Assembly (NCBI RefSeq): GCF_000013005.1
Contig: NC_007722.1
Location: forward strand, 625,501-689,500
Source of the DNA: Erythrobacter litoralis HTCC2594
GTDB taxonomy: Bacteria; Pseudomonadota; Alphaproteobacteria; Sphingomonadales; Sphingomonadaceae
Length of the DNA: 64,000 nt
Reading direction: 5' to 3'
This document shows, one piece after another, positions 52,432-60,294 of the stretch. The notes beneath the pieces were generated by a model. That model saw only the letters and a list, made by a program, of their open reading frames with translations. It was not told the DNA's origin and ran no database searches. The first letter of the stretch is position 1. Each line of letters opens with the position of its first letter. Made by a program: the position numbers and the translations under genes.

Positions 52432-53061
52432 ATGATTCTCGTGAGATCGGGCCGGCTTGCCTTTTTTGCTATGCTGGCTTCGATATCCGCTCCTGCATGG
52501 GCGGACGTCATGGAAATTGGTGACGATGGTGCGCGCTGGGTTGCCGGCGGCGTTGCGGCTGCCCCTGGCTCGACCGAATTGTCCGCCGGATATGCAATCG
52601 TGCCCGAAAGTGTCGCGGGCCTGCCTGTGACGGTAACGACCGATCCGCGACTGACTGCGCGCGGTGTGCCGGTGGCGTATCAGGCCAAGGTGCAGGAACT
52701 CTCTCACCGGTTCGACCTCAGCCCGAGCCTGATCGAAGCGTTGGTCTGGCAGGAAAGCCGCTGGCGCGAAAAGGCTGTCTCGCATGCCGGCGCGCGGGGG
52801 CTGGCGCAATTGATGCCCGGCACCGCGCGCTATCTCGGCGTCGATCCGGACGATCCCTTTGCCAATCTCGAAGGCGGTGCCCGCTATCTGCGCGAACAGC
52901 TCGACCGTTTCGACGGCGACCTGGAAAAGGCATTGGCCGCCTACAACGCGGGGCCGGGCCGAGTGCTCGCAGCGCGCGGCATTCCGAACATTCGCGAAAC
53001 GAAACATTACGTGGCGGCCATCATGGGGCGCCTCTCCAATCATTCCCGGAAGGATCAATAA
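52432..53061 (+). CDS. virB1: VirB1-like lytic transglycosylase
   Basis: A 209-residue exported enzyme. Signal peptide is MILVRSGRLAFFAMLASISA, and GGAGGG just before ATG 52432 fixes the start. The SLT domain holds the catalytic Glu in LVWQESRWREKAVSH, plus ARGLAQLMPGTARYLGVDP and AAYNAGPGRV. It would open peptidoglycan for assembly of the secretion channel. It is the first gene of the type IV secretion operon and ends 3 bases before virB2. Confidence 0.88.
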   Translation: MILVRSGRLAFFAMLASISAPAWADVMEIGDDGARWVAGGVAAAPGSTELSAGYAIVPESVAGLPVTVTTDPRLTARGVPVAYQAKVQELSHRFDLSPSLIEALVWQESRWREKAVSHAGARGLAQLMPGTARYLGVDPDDPFANLEGGARYLREQLDRFDGDLEKALAAYNAGPGRVLAARGIPNIRETKHYVAAIMGRLSNHSRKDQ

Positions 53062-53064
53062 TCG

Positions 53065-53370
53065 ATGGGTTCGCTTTCCCGCCTCGCCGCGCTTGCGGCA
53101 CTGGTGACACCGACGGCGCTTCTTGCCCAGACCCAGCAGGCTGCCGACCCTGCGGGCTCGGGACCGATTGTCAACGCGCTGGCCTGGATGCAGAGCACGC
53201 TGCTCGGCTCGGTCGCGACCGCCGTCGCGGTCATGGCCGTCGCCGCCGTCGGCTTCATGATGCTGACCGGGCGGATCAACTGGCGCTTCGGCGCGACGGT
53301 GATCATCGGCGTCTTCATCCTGTTCGGCGCGACCACGATTGTCGCCGGTATCCAAAGCGCGGCAGGCTAG
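53065..53370 (+). CDS. virB2: VirB2/TrbC-like pilin subunit
   Basis: A 101-residue protein with a cleavable signal (LAALAALVTPTALLAQTQQA) and two membrane helices (STLLGSVATAVAVMAVAAVG and FGATVIIGVFILFGATTIVA), the standard VirB2/TrbC layout. It would form the pilus or inner core component. It starts 3 bases after virB1 and is followed by virB3 after 7 bases. Confidence 0.9.
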   Translation: MGSLSRLAALAALVTPTALLAQTQQAADPAGSGPIVNALAWMQSTLLGSVATAVAVMAVAAVGFMMLTGRINWRFGATVIIGVFILFGATTIVAGIQSAAG

Positions 53371-53377
53371 GCCAGGC

Positions 53378-53662
53378 ATGACCGATCTCGTCCGCCATCC
53401 CGTCCATCGCGCACTCACCCGGCCGCAAATGTTTGCCGGGGTGACGATGAACTTCTTCATCATCAACCTGATGGTGACGACGATCGCCTTCCTGATCCTC
53501 AAGAGCTTCTGGATCATTCCCGTCCCGATCATCACCCATGCGATCGGATATTTCGTGAGCCTGCGCGAACCGCGCGTTTTCGACCTCTGGATCACCAAGG
53601 TCTCGATGTGTCCGCGGGTGAAGAATTACAAGACGTGGGGGTGCAACAGCTATGCGCCCTGA
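53378..53662 (+). CDS. virB3: VirB3-like membrane protein
   Basis: A 94-residue inner-membrane protein. HPVHRALTRPQMFAGVTMNF and a long hydrophobic segment (FIINLMVTTIAFLILKSFWI) are typical of VirB3, which partners with VirB4. ATG 53378 gives the family start MTDLVRHPVHRALTRP. The gene lies between virB2 and virB4. Confidence 0.9.
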   Translation: MTDLVRHPVHRALTRPQMFAGVTMNFFIINLMVTTIAFLILKSFWIIPVPIITHAIGYFVSLREPRVFDLWITKVSMCPRVKNYKTWGCNSYAP

Positions 53663-53692
53663 GTGTGCAGTCTCGCCGGAAAGAGCATTCGC

Positions 53693-56131
53693 ATGAGCAA
53701 GTGGATCGGCCCCGCCGCGATGAGCGCGAAGGAAGCCAGCGCCGGCGACCGCCTTCCTTATGCGCGCTTGGTCGACGCAAACACACTGCAATTGCGCGAT
53801 GGCTCGCTCATGATGGCGATCCAGGTGCCGGGCCTGCTGTTCGAGACCGAGGACAGCGACGCGCTCAACGCCCATGCGGCGACGCGCGAAGTCGTGCTGC
53901 GCTCGACACTGGATTCGCGCTTCGTGCTCTATCACCACGTCATTCGCCGCAGGGTCGCGGTGGAGCTGGATGCCGAGTTTCCCGACCCGCTAAGCCGCCA
54001 CATCGATGCGCGGTGGAAGGAACGGCTGGGGTCCGGCTCGCTGTTTATCAACGACCAGTTTGTAACCCTCGTGCGCCGTCCCGCGCGTGGCAAGGCCGGC
54101 CTTGCCGACCGCGCGAGCCGATGGTTCAGCCGCCGCAAGGAAGAGCTTGAGGCCGATCCGCGCGAACTGCGCTCGCTGCAGGCTGCCGCAACCGGGTTGA
54201 TCGCCTCGCTGCAAGCCTATGGTGCGAGCCTGCTGGGGGAATATCAGGGGCCTTCCGGCGGCACCAACAGCGAGATATTGGAGCTCCTTTCCGCGCTCTA
54301 CAATGGCGAGATGAAGCCGGTGCGCCGCCCTGCCGAGGACGTCGATATCGGCCAAATGCTGCCCTATCGCCGCGCCAGTTTCGGACTCGACGCGATGGAG
54401 CAGCGCGGGGCGGGCGATCCCGATTTCTCCGCCATCCTCAGCCTCAAGGATTATCCCGAAGCGACCAGCCCCGGCCTGCTCGATAGCCTGCTGCGCCTGC
54501 CTTACGAGATGATCGTGACGGAGACCTATGCACCGCAAGAGCGGACCACCGCGCGCGAGCGGATCGACCTGTCGCTGCGGCGCCTGCGCTCGGTCGACGA
54601 GGAAGCCACCGCCGAACGCGCCGACATGCAGAACGCGCGCGATGCGCTGGGCAATGGCGCGGTCGGGTTCGGCGATCATCACCTAAGCGTGCTGGTGCGC
54701 GAGACCACGCTTCCCCGGCTCGACGATGCCAGCGCCGCCTGTGCCGCTGCGCTGGCCGATACCGGCGCGGTGGTGGTGCGCGAAGACACCAATCTCGAAC
54801 CGGCCTTCTGGGCGCAATTGCCCGGCAATGAAGCCTATATCGTGCGCCGCGCGATGATCAGTTCGGCCAATATGGCGAGCTTCGGTTCGTTGCATGGGTT
54901 TGCGCTGGGGCAGGCGGCGGGCAACCATTGGGGCGATGCCGTCACGCTGCTGGAAACGACCAGCGCGACGCCGTTCTTCTTCAACTTCCACAATGGCGAC
55001 CTGGGCAATTTCTCCGTCATCGGGCCGAGCGGTTCGGGCAAGACGGTGGTGATGAATTTCCTCGCCGCGCAGGCGCAGAAATTCGCACCGCGCACAATCC
55101 TGTTCGACAAGGATCGCGGCGCGGAACTGTTCGTGCGCGGGATCGGCGGGCGGTACGACCGGATTTATGCCGGAGAGCCGACCGGGTTCAATCCGCTCGC
55201 TTTGCCCGATAGCGCCGCCAACCGCGCTTTCCTGCGCGACTGGCTCGGCGTGCTACTGAAAGCCGAGGGGCCGGAAGAATTGCAGACGATCGCCCACGCG
55301 GTCGACGCCGCCTACGAGAACGATGCCAGCCTGCGCCAACTGCGCAATTTCCGCGAGTTGCTGTCGGGGTCGCGGCGTCCGGAGCCGGGGGACCTGCCGG
55401 ATCGCCTGTCGGCCTGGATCCACTCGGGCGAGCATGCATGGCTGTTCGACAACCAGCGCGACGAGCTCGACCTCGACAATCGAACGCTCGGCTTCGACAT
55501 GACGGCGCTGCTGGAAAATCCCAAGCTGCGCACGCCGACCATGATGTACCTGTTCCATCGCATCGAGGAACGGCTCGACGGCAACCCGGCGATGATCCTT
55601 ATCGACGAGGGCTGGAAGGCGCTCGACGATGAAGTTTTCGCCGCGCGCATCCGCGACTGGCTCAAGACGCTGCGGAAGCGCAACGCGCTGGTCGGTTTTG
55701 CCACGCAGAGCGCTGCCGACGCGCTGGAAAGCCGCATCTCGACTGCGCTGGTCGAGCAGACCGCCACCATGGTCTTCATGCCCAACAGCCGCGCCCGGGC
55801 GGAGGATTATTGCGACGGCTTCGGCCTTACCAGTCACGAACTGGCGCTGATCCGCTCGCTGCCCGCACATAGCCGCTGCTTCCTCGTGCGCCAGCCCGAT
55901 GCCAGCGTGGTGGTACGACTCGACCTGTCGAATGCGCCCGAGGTGCTGACTGTCCTCTCGGGCCGTGAAAGCAGCGTGCGCCGCCTCGATCTGCTGCGCG
56001 AAGCGGTCGGGGACAATCCCGCCGACTGGTTCCCCGCACTTACCGGCCATGCCTGGCCGGGTGACCCCTCGGAAGAAACCGAAGCGGGCGCGGACGTCAC
56101 CGCCATTTCCTTCAAGCAGGCTGCCGAATGA
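53693..56131 (+). CDS. virB4: VirB4 ATPase of the type IV secretion system
   Basis: An 812-residue inner-membrane-associated ATPase that powers pilus assembly and transport. Walker A GPSGSGKT is at 444-451, Walker B is MILIDEGWKALDD, and GFATQSAADAL follows as the motif-C glutamine region. The N-terminal domain (YARLVDANTLQLRDGSLMMA) is the usual VirB4 type. Start ATG 53693 leads to MSKWIGPAAMSAKEASAGDR. Its stop overlaps virB6 as ATGA. Confidence 0.95.
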   Translation: MSKWIGPAAMSAKEASAGDRLPYARLVDANTLQLRDGSLMMAIQVPGLLFETEDSDALNAHAATREVVLRSTLDSRFVLYHHVIRRRVAVELDAEFPDPLSRHIDARWKERLGSGSLFINDQFVTLVRRPARGKAGLADRASRWFSRRKEELEADPRELRSLQAAATGLIASLQAYGASLLGEYQGPSGGTNSEILELLSALYNGEMKPVRRPAEDVDIGQMLPYRRASFGLDAMEQRGAGDPDFSAILSLKDYPEATSPGLLDSLLRLPYEMIVTETYAPQERTTARERIDLSLRRLRSVDEEATAERADMQNARDALGNGAVGFGDHHLSVLVRETTLPRLDDASAACAAALADTGAVVVREDTNLEPAFWAQLPGNEAYIVRRAMISSANMASFGSLHGFALGQAAGNHWGDAVTLLETTSATPFFFNFHNGDLGNFSVIGPSGSGKTVVMNFLAAQAQKFAPRTILFDKDRGAELFVRGIGGRYDRIYAGEPTGFNPLALPDSAANRAFLRDWLGVLLKAEGPEELQTIAHAVDAAYENDASLRQLRNFRELLSGSRRPEPGDLPDRLSAWIHSGEHAWLFDNQRDELDLDNRTLGFDMTALLENPKLRTPTMMYLFHRIEERLDGNPAMILIDEGWKALDDEVFAARIRDWLKTLRKRNALVGFATQSAADALESRISTALVEQTATMVFMPNSRARAEDYCDGFGLTSHELALIRSLPAHSRCFLVRQPDASVVVRLDLSNAPEVLTVLSGRESSVRRLDLLREAVGDNPADWFPALTGHAWPGDPSEETEAGADVTAISFKQAAE

Positions 56132-57303
56132 GCGCGCAGTGCGATCTTGTCCTGTCGCAGGCGGCGGGCGGGATTGCCGCCGCGCTGCAGGCGGTCGATT
56201 GCGTTGCTGCCGAAGTGACCGGCACCGCCTTCGGGCGTCTGTTCGCCCCGGGCGGCGCGCTCGGCACGGTGCTGACGATCCTGCTGACGCTCTATGTCGC
56301 CTTTTTCGCCTTCGCGCTCATCACGGGCCGGTCGAACCTCTCGATCCGCTCGCTGACGCCGCGCATGCTGACGGTCGGCTTGGTGCTGACTTTCGCGACC
56401 AGCTGGGTCGCATACCAGAGCGTGGTCTGGAACCTGGCGCTCGGCGCACCGGACTGGCTGGCAGGCGTGCTGACCGGCGACAGCGGTTCGGCCACGATGA
56501 CCTTCGCCAGCAAGGTCGACATCGTTTTCCTCGCGGTCGAACAGGCTTCGGCCGGACAGACCGACATCGAAGCGTTCTCGCCGCCCGGCATGCTGTGGAT
56601 GGGCGCGCTGCTGTTCATGCTCGGCACCGTCGGTGTGCTGGTGACGGCACGGATCGGGCTGGCGCTGCCGGTCGCGCTGGGGCCGATCTTCGTAGTGATG
56701 GCGCTGTTCAACGGCACGCGCGGTCTGTTCACCGGCTGGCTCAAGGGCGTGGTCATGCTGGCGATGACGCCGCTCTTCGCGGTGCTGGCGGGCAGCGTGA
56801 TGCTGGAATTGTCGGTCCCGATCCTGTCGGCGCTCACCGCCAATCCCGGCGAAATCCCTGCGCGCCCCGCCATGGCCTTCCTGATGGTCGGTGCGGTGCA
56901 TGTCGCGTTGATGGTGATGGTCCTGAAGGTCGCAGGGACGATGGTCGCCGGCTGGCGAGTTTTCGGCATGGCCGACAAAACCGAAGAGCGCAGCGAAAAC
57001 GCTGCCGCACGCCAGTCCGCGCAGAGTGTCACGGTACAGGGCGATCAGGCGGCACAGGCCGCCAATACGACGGCTGCCGCCGCCAGTGCACGCCGGACTG
57101 CGGTTGCCGCTTCGATCCCGGCCGTTGCTGCGAACGACAGCGGCGGCTCTGCCGGTCCGACCACGGTACGCGAAACGCGCGTCGTCGCTGCCGCTTCAGG
57201 TGCCGGTCAGGCAACCCCCGCTAGCGACCCCACCGCGCGCACTCGCGGGCTTGGCACACGTTTCAAGTCCGCGCCGCCGCGATCAATGGAGAAAATGAAA
57301 TGA
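56128..57303 (+). CDS. virB6: VirB6-like polytopic membrane protein
   Basis: A 391-residue protein with about six hydrophobic segments between residues 45 and 290 (VLTILLTLYVAFFAFALITG first; AGTMVAGWRVFGM last), then a Gln/Ala-rich cytoplasmic tail. This is the VirB6/TrbL layout for the inner-membrane channel. The start overlaps virB4 by 4 bases and its stop overlaps virB9 by 4 bases, so no VirB8 gene is interposed. Confidence 0.88.
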   Translation: MSAQCDLVLSQAAGGIAAALQAVDCVAAEVTGTAFGRLFAPGGALGTVLTILLTLYVAFFAFALITGRSNLSIRSLTPRMLTVGLVLTFATSWVAYQSVVWNLALGAPDWLAGVLTGDSGSATMTFASKVDIVFLAVEQASAGQTDIEAFSPPGMLWMGALLFMLGTVGVLVTARIGLALPVALGPIFVVMALFNGTRGLFTGWLKGVVMLAMTPLFAVLAGSVMLELSVPILSALTANPGEIPARPAMAFLMVGAVHVALMVMVLKVAGTMVAGWRVFGMADKTEERSENAAARQSAQSVTVQGDQAAQAANTTAAAASARRTAVAASIPAVAANDSGGSAGPTTVRETRVVAAASGAGQATPASDPTARTRGLGTRFKSAPPRSMEKMK

Positions 57304-58073
57304 TCCGCGCAGGTCTTCCCGCGCTCTCACTCGTGCTGATGGCGACACCGCTTGCGGCCCAGGATTCACGCCTGGTCGAGGTACTCTACGATCCGTCCCG
57401 CGTGGTCACCATCGAGGGCCGCACCAAGGTGCAAGCGACAATCAAGTTCGGCGACAACGAGTCGATCGAAAACGTCGCGATCGGCGACAGCACTGCGTGG
57501 CAGGTCACGCCCAACAAGCGCGCCAACCTGCTGTTCGTGAAACCGCTCGAAGCTACCGCCAAGACCAATATGACGGTGGTCACCAACAAGCACACCTACC
57601 TGTTCGACCTGATCGCGAGCCCGCGCGCCAATCCGCTCTATGTCCTGAGCTTCACCTATCCGGAGGAGCCGGAGGACGAGCAGGACGCGCAACTCGCGGC
57701 GACCGGAGAGGCCAACCCGCTGGAAGTGGCGGCGGCGACCGATCCCTATGCCGTGATCGACCCGGCGACCCTCAACTGGTCATGGGCCAAGGATGGCGAC
57801 CCTGCGCTGTTTCCGCTGCGCGCGTTCGACGATGGCGAAGCGACCTTCCTCGAATGGGATACGAGGACCCCCGTTCCGGCAATACTGGTCAAGAATGTCG
57901 AAGGTGAAGAGGGCCCGGTCAATTTTACCGTGCGGGGCAACACCATCGTGGTCGACGGTGTCCCGCGCGAGATCATTCTGCGGTCGGGCGATGAAGTCGC
58001 GACTCTCGTCAACACCGGGCCGGTCGGCAAACCGGCCTCGCCCCAGCAAGCCCAGCTTGCCGGCGGGCGCTGA
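57300..58073 (+). CDS. virB9: VirB9-like outer-membrane core component
   Basis: A 257-residue exported protein. The signal peptide is RAGLPALSLVLMATPLAAQD. NTD residues VLYDPSRVVTIEGRTKVQAT and FVKPLEATAKTNMTVVTNKH, then the CTD WDTRTPVPAILVKNVEGEEG and GNTIVVDGVPREIILRSGDE, match VirB9/CagX. It should form the outer-membrane ring with VirB10. VirB7, its usual lipoprotein partner, was not found nearby. Confidence 0.92.
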   Translation: MIRAGLPALSLVLMATPLAAQDSRLVEVLYDPSRVVTIEGRTKVQATIKFGDNESIENVAIGDSTAWQVTPNKRANLLFVKPLEATAKTNMTVVTNKHTYLFDLIASPRANPLYVLSFTYPEEPEDEQDAQLAATGEANPLEVAAATDPYAVIDPATLNWSWAKDGDPALFPLRAFDDGEATFLEWDTRTPVPAILVKNVEGEEGPVNFTVRGNTIVVDGVPREIILRSGDEVATLVNTGPVGKPASPQQAQLAGGR

Positions 58074-58086
58074 GGATTAAAGGAGC

Positions 58087-59211
58087 ATGGCAATGCGTTT
58101 GGCAATGCGACTTCCGGACAAGGACAGCGGCAGCTTCGGCGCCAACGACGTCGACCCGCGCGAGACCCAGGATGCGGATGTCACCGATCTCGCCAGCCGG
58201 ACAAGCTATCCCGCCGTTGCCAACAAGGGCGGCAAGTCGGATGCGATGGGGCTGGTGGCCGGCATCGCCATCGTCGCTGCGCTCGGCGCGGTCACATTCT
58301 GGAGCATGAACGCCGCGCAGGTGCCGCCGCCCGAAGGCGTGGGCAGCGCGCAGGTAGAGCAGGCTCCGGTCCAGGCGCAGGCCCCGCAGCAGGCGGTCGC
58401 GCCGGCACCTGTCGCCGCGCCGCGACCCGATCCGGCACCTGCCCCGGTCTATGCGCAGAGTCCCGATGCCGTGACCGTTCCGCGCGCCAATCCCAACGCG
58501 AGCCCGTCGCTGGTGTTCGATGCCAGCGCCCGCGCGGCAGGGCCCGAAGCCGCGGTTGCGCCCGGAACGGCGTCGGCCTTGCCGGGGGGCGGCAACGCGA
58601 GCGGCAATTCGGCCAACGATTTCGCCAGTCGCGTAGGAGGCGTGGGCGGCGGCCCGGCGCAGGCCGCGCGGATGGTCAACCCGGCGACCACGGTGACCCA
58701 GGGCACGCTGATCCCGGCCATTCTCGAAACCGCCATCGACACCGATGTGCCGGGCTTCGTGCGTGCCGTGGTGAGCCAGGATGTCCGTAGTTTCGACGGC
58801 AAGAACGTGCTCGTCCCCCGTTCCAGCCGCCTGGTCGGTCAATATCAGTCGGGCGTGCAGGGCGGGCAGAAGCGCGCCTATGTTATCTGGACCCGCCTGA
58901 TCCGGCCCGACGGTGTGTCCGTACCGCTGCAGTCGCCGGCCATCGGTTTCGATGGCACCACCGGCCTCAGGGGCGACGTGAACAGTCGCTTCTTCCAGCG
59001 TTTCGGTTCGGCCATGCTGCTCTCGGTCGTCGGCGGCCTTGGCGCTATCGCCAGTGGCGGGGCGTCGGTCGTTATCGGCGGGGCCGGGCAATCGGCCGCC
59101 GCGGCAGCCGTGCAGCAGGACAGTCAGGTCGGCCCGGTCATCCGGGTCCGCCAAGGTGAACCGATCCGCGTGTTCACTGCCCGCGATCTCGATTTCTCGA
59201 CGGTGATGTAG
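58087..59211 (+). CDS. virB10: VirB10-like core component (TrbI family)
   Basis: A 374-residue protein. A short cytoplasmic part is followed by a membrane helix (AMGLVAGIAIVAALGAVTFW), a Pro/Ala/Gln-rich spacer (residues about 75-140) and the TrbI domain (TQGTLIPAILETAIDTDVPG, RAYVIWTRLIRPDGVSVPLQ, AAAVQQDSQVGPVIRVRQGE). It spans the periplasm and gates the channel. The ribosome-binding site AAGGAGCATGGCA lies just before ATG 58087. Confidence 0.93.
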   Translation: MAMRLAMRLPDKDSGSFGANDVDPRETQDADVTDLASRTSYPAVANKGGKSDAMGLVAGIAIVAALGAVTFWSMNAAQVPPPEGVGSAQVEQAPVQAQAPQQAVAPAPVAAPRPDPAPAPVYAQSPDAVTVPRANPNASPSLVFDASARAAGPEAAVAPGTASALPGGGNASGNSANDFASRVGGVGGGPAQAARMVNPATTVTQGTLIPAILETAIDTDVPGFVRAVVSQDVRSFDGKNVLVPRSSRLVGQYQSGVQGGQKRAYVIWTRLIRPDGVSVPLQSPAIGFDGTTGLRGDVNSRFFQRFGSAMLLSVVGGLGAIASGGASVVIGGAGQSAAAAAVQQDSQVGPVIRVRQGEPIRVFTARDLDFSTVM

Positions 59212-59226
59212 GCGAAGGCCAGGCCG

Positions 59227-60240
59227 ATGAGCGCGGACGTCCATCCCTTTGCGAAACAGGCCGAAGCGGCGGAAACCCCGCTGCCGGGCGATCGCAGCGT
59301 CTATCTCGAGGCCTATCTCAAGCCGTTCCGCGAATGGCTCGACCGCGACACGGTGACGGAAATACTCGTCAACCGCCCTGGCGAAGTCTGGATCGAGGAT
59401 GCAGCCTCGCCAGGCATGCAACGCGTCGATACGCCGCATATCGATGACCGGCTGGTCCAGCGCCTCGCCGAACAGGTCGCGCGGGTCAGCCATCAGGGCA
59501 TCAACCGCGAGCATCCCCTGCTGGGCGCGACATTGCCCGACGGGGCGCGGGTGCAGTTCTGCGGACCGCCTGCCAGCCGCAAGCATTGGTGCATGGCGAT
59601 CCGTCGCCACCGGCGCCTGGACCTGCCGCTCGACGCTTACGACTCCGGGCCGCTCTCACCGCCGCAGGAACAGGCCATGCCCGATGCGCAGGCCGAGCCG
59701 ATCGCGTTTCTGCGCGAAGCCATCCGGCAGCGGCGCACGATCCTGATTTCGGGCGGTACGAGCACCGGCAAGACGACGTTCCTCAACGCCATGCTGGGCG
59801 AAATTCCCAAAGAGCAGCGGGTCGTTCTGGTCGAGGATACGCCCGAACTGCGTTTGCCGGGCGAGAACGGCGTCGGTCTCGTCGCAGTCAAGGGCGAGCT
59901 TGGCGAGGCGAAGGTCACGGCCAATGAACTGCTGCAGGCGGCGCTGCGCTTGCGCCCCGACCGCATCGTGCTGGGCGAATTGCGCGGCGCCGAAAGCGTC
60001 AGCTTCCTGCGCGCTATCAATACCGGCCACCCGGGCAGTTTCTCGACCATCCACGCCAACTCGATCACCGGCGCGCTCGAGCAATTGTCGCTGATGGTCA
60101 TGCAGACCGGCATCGGTCTTAGCCGCAGCGACACGATCGCTTATGCCTCCAACGTGATCGACGTCATCGTCCAGCTCGGCCGCAGCGGGGAGGGCAAGCG
60201 CGGGATAAGCGAAATCGCGCTCGCCAAGGACCTCGTCTAG
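59227..60240 (+). CDS. virB11: VirB11 traffic ATPase
   Basis: A 337-residue hexameric cytoplasmic ATPase. Walker A GGTSTGKT is at 176-183, followed by the Asp box VVLVEDTPELRLP, Walker B LRLRPDRIVLGELRGAE and the His box NTGHPGSFSTIHANS. The N-terminal domain (YLKPFREWLDRDTVTEILVN) is typical. It switches the machine between pilus building and transport. It closes the operon, 15 bases after virB10. No virD4 follows. Confidence 0.95.
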   Translation: MSADVHPFAKQAEAAETPLPGDRSVYLEAYLKPFREWLDRDTVTEILVNRPGEVWIEDAASPGMQRVDTPHIDDRLVQRLAEQVARVSHQGINREHPLLGATLPDGARVQFCGPPASRKHWCMAIRRHRRLDLPLDAYDSGPLSPPQEQAMPDAQAEPIAFLREAIRQRRTILISGGTSTGKTTFLNAMLGEIPKEQRVVLVEDTPELRLPGENGVGLVAVKGELGEAKVTANELLQAALRLRPDRIVLGELRGAESVSFLRAINTGHPGSFSTIHANSITGALEQLSLMVMQTGIGLSRSDTIAYASNVIDVIVQLGRSGEGKRGISEIALAKDLV

Positions 60241-60294
60241 GAAGTTCACGCTACGGCTAGCAATTCTAAGGGCGCGACCGCTATAGGAAGAGCC

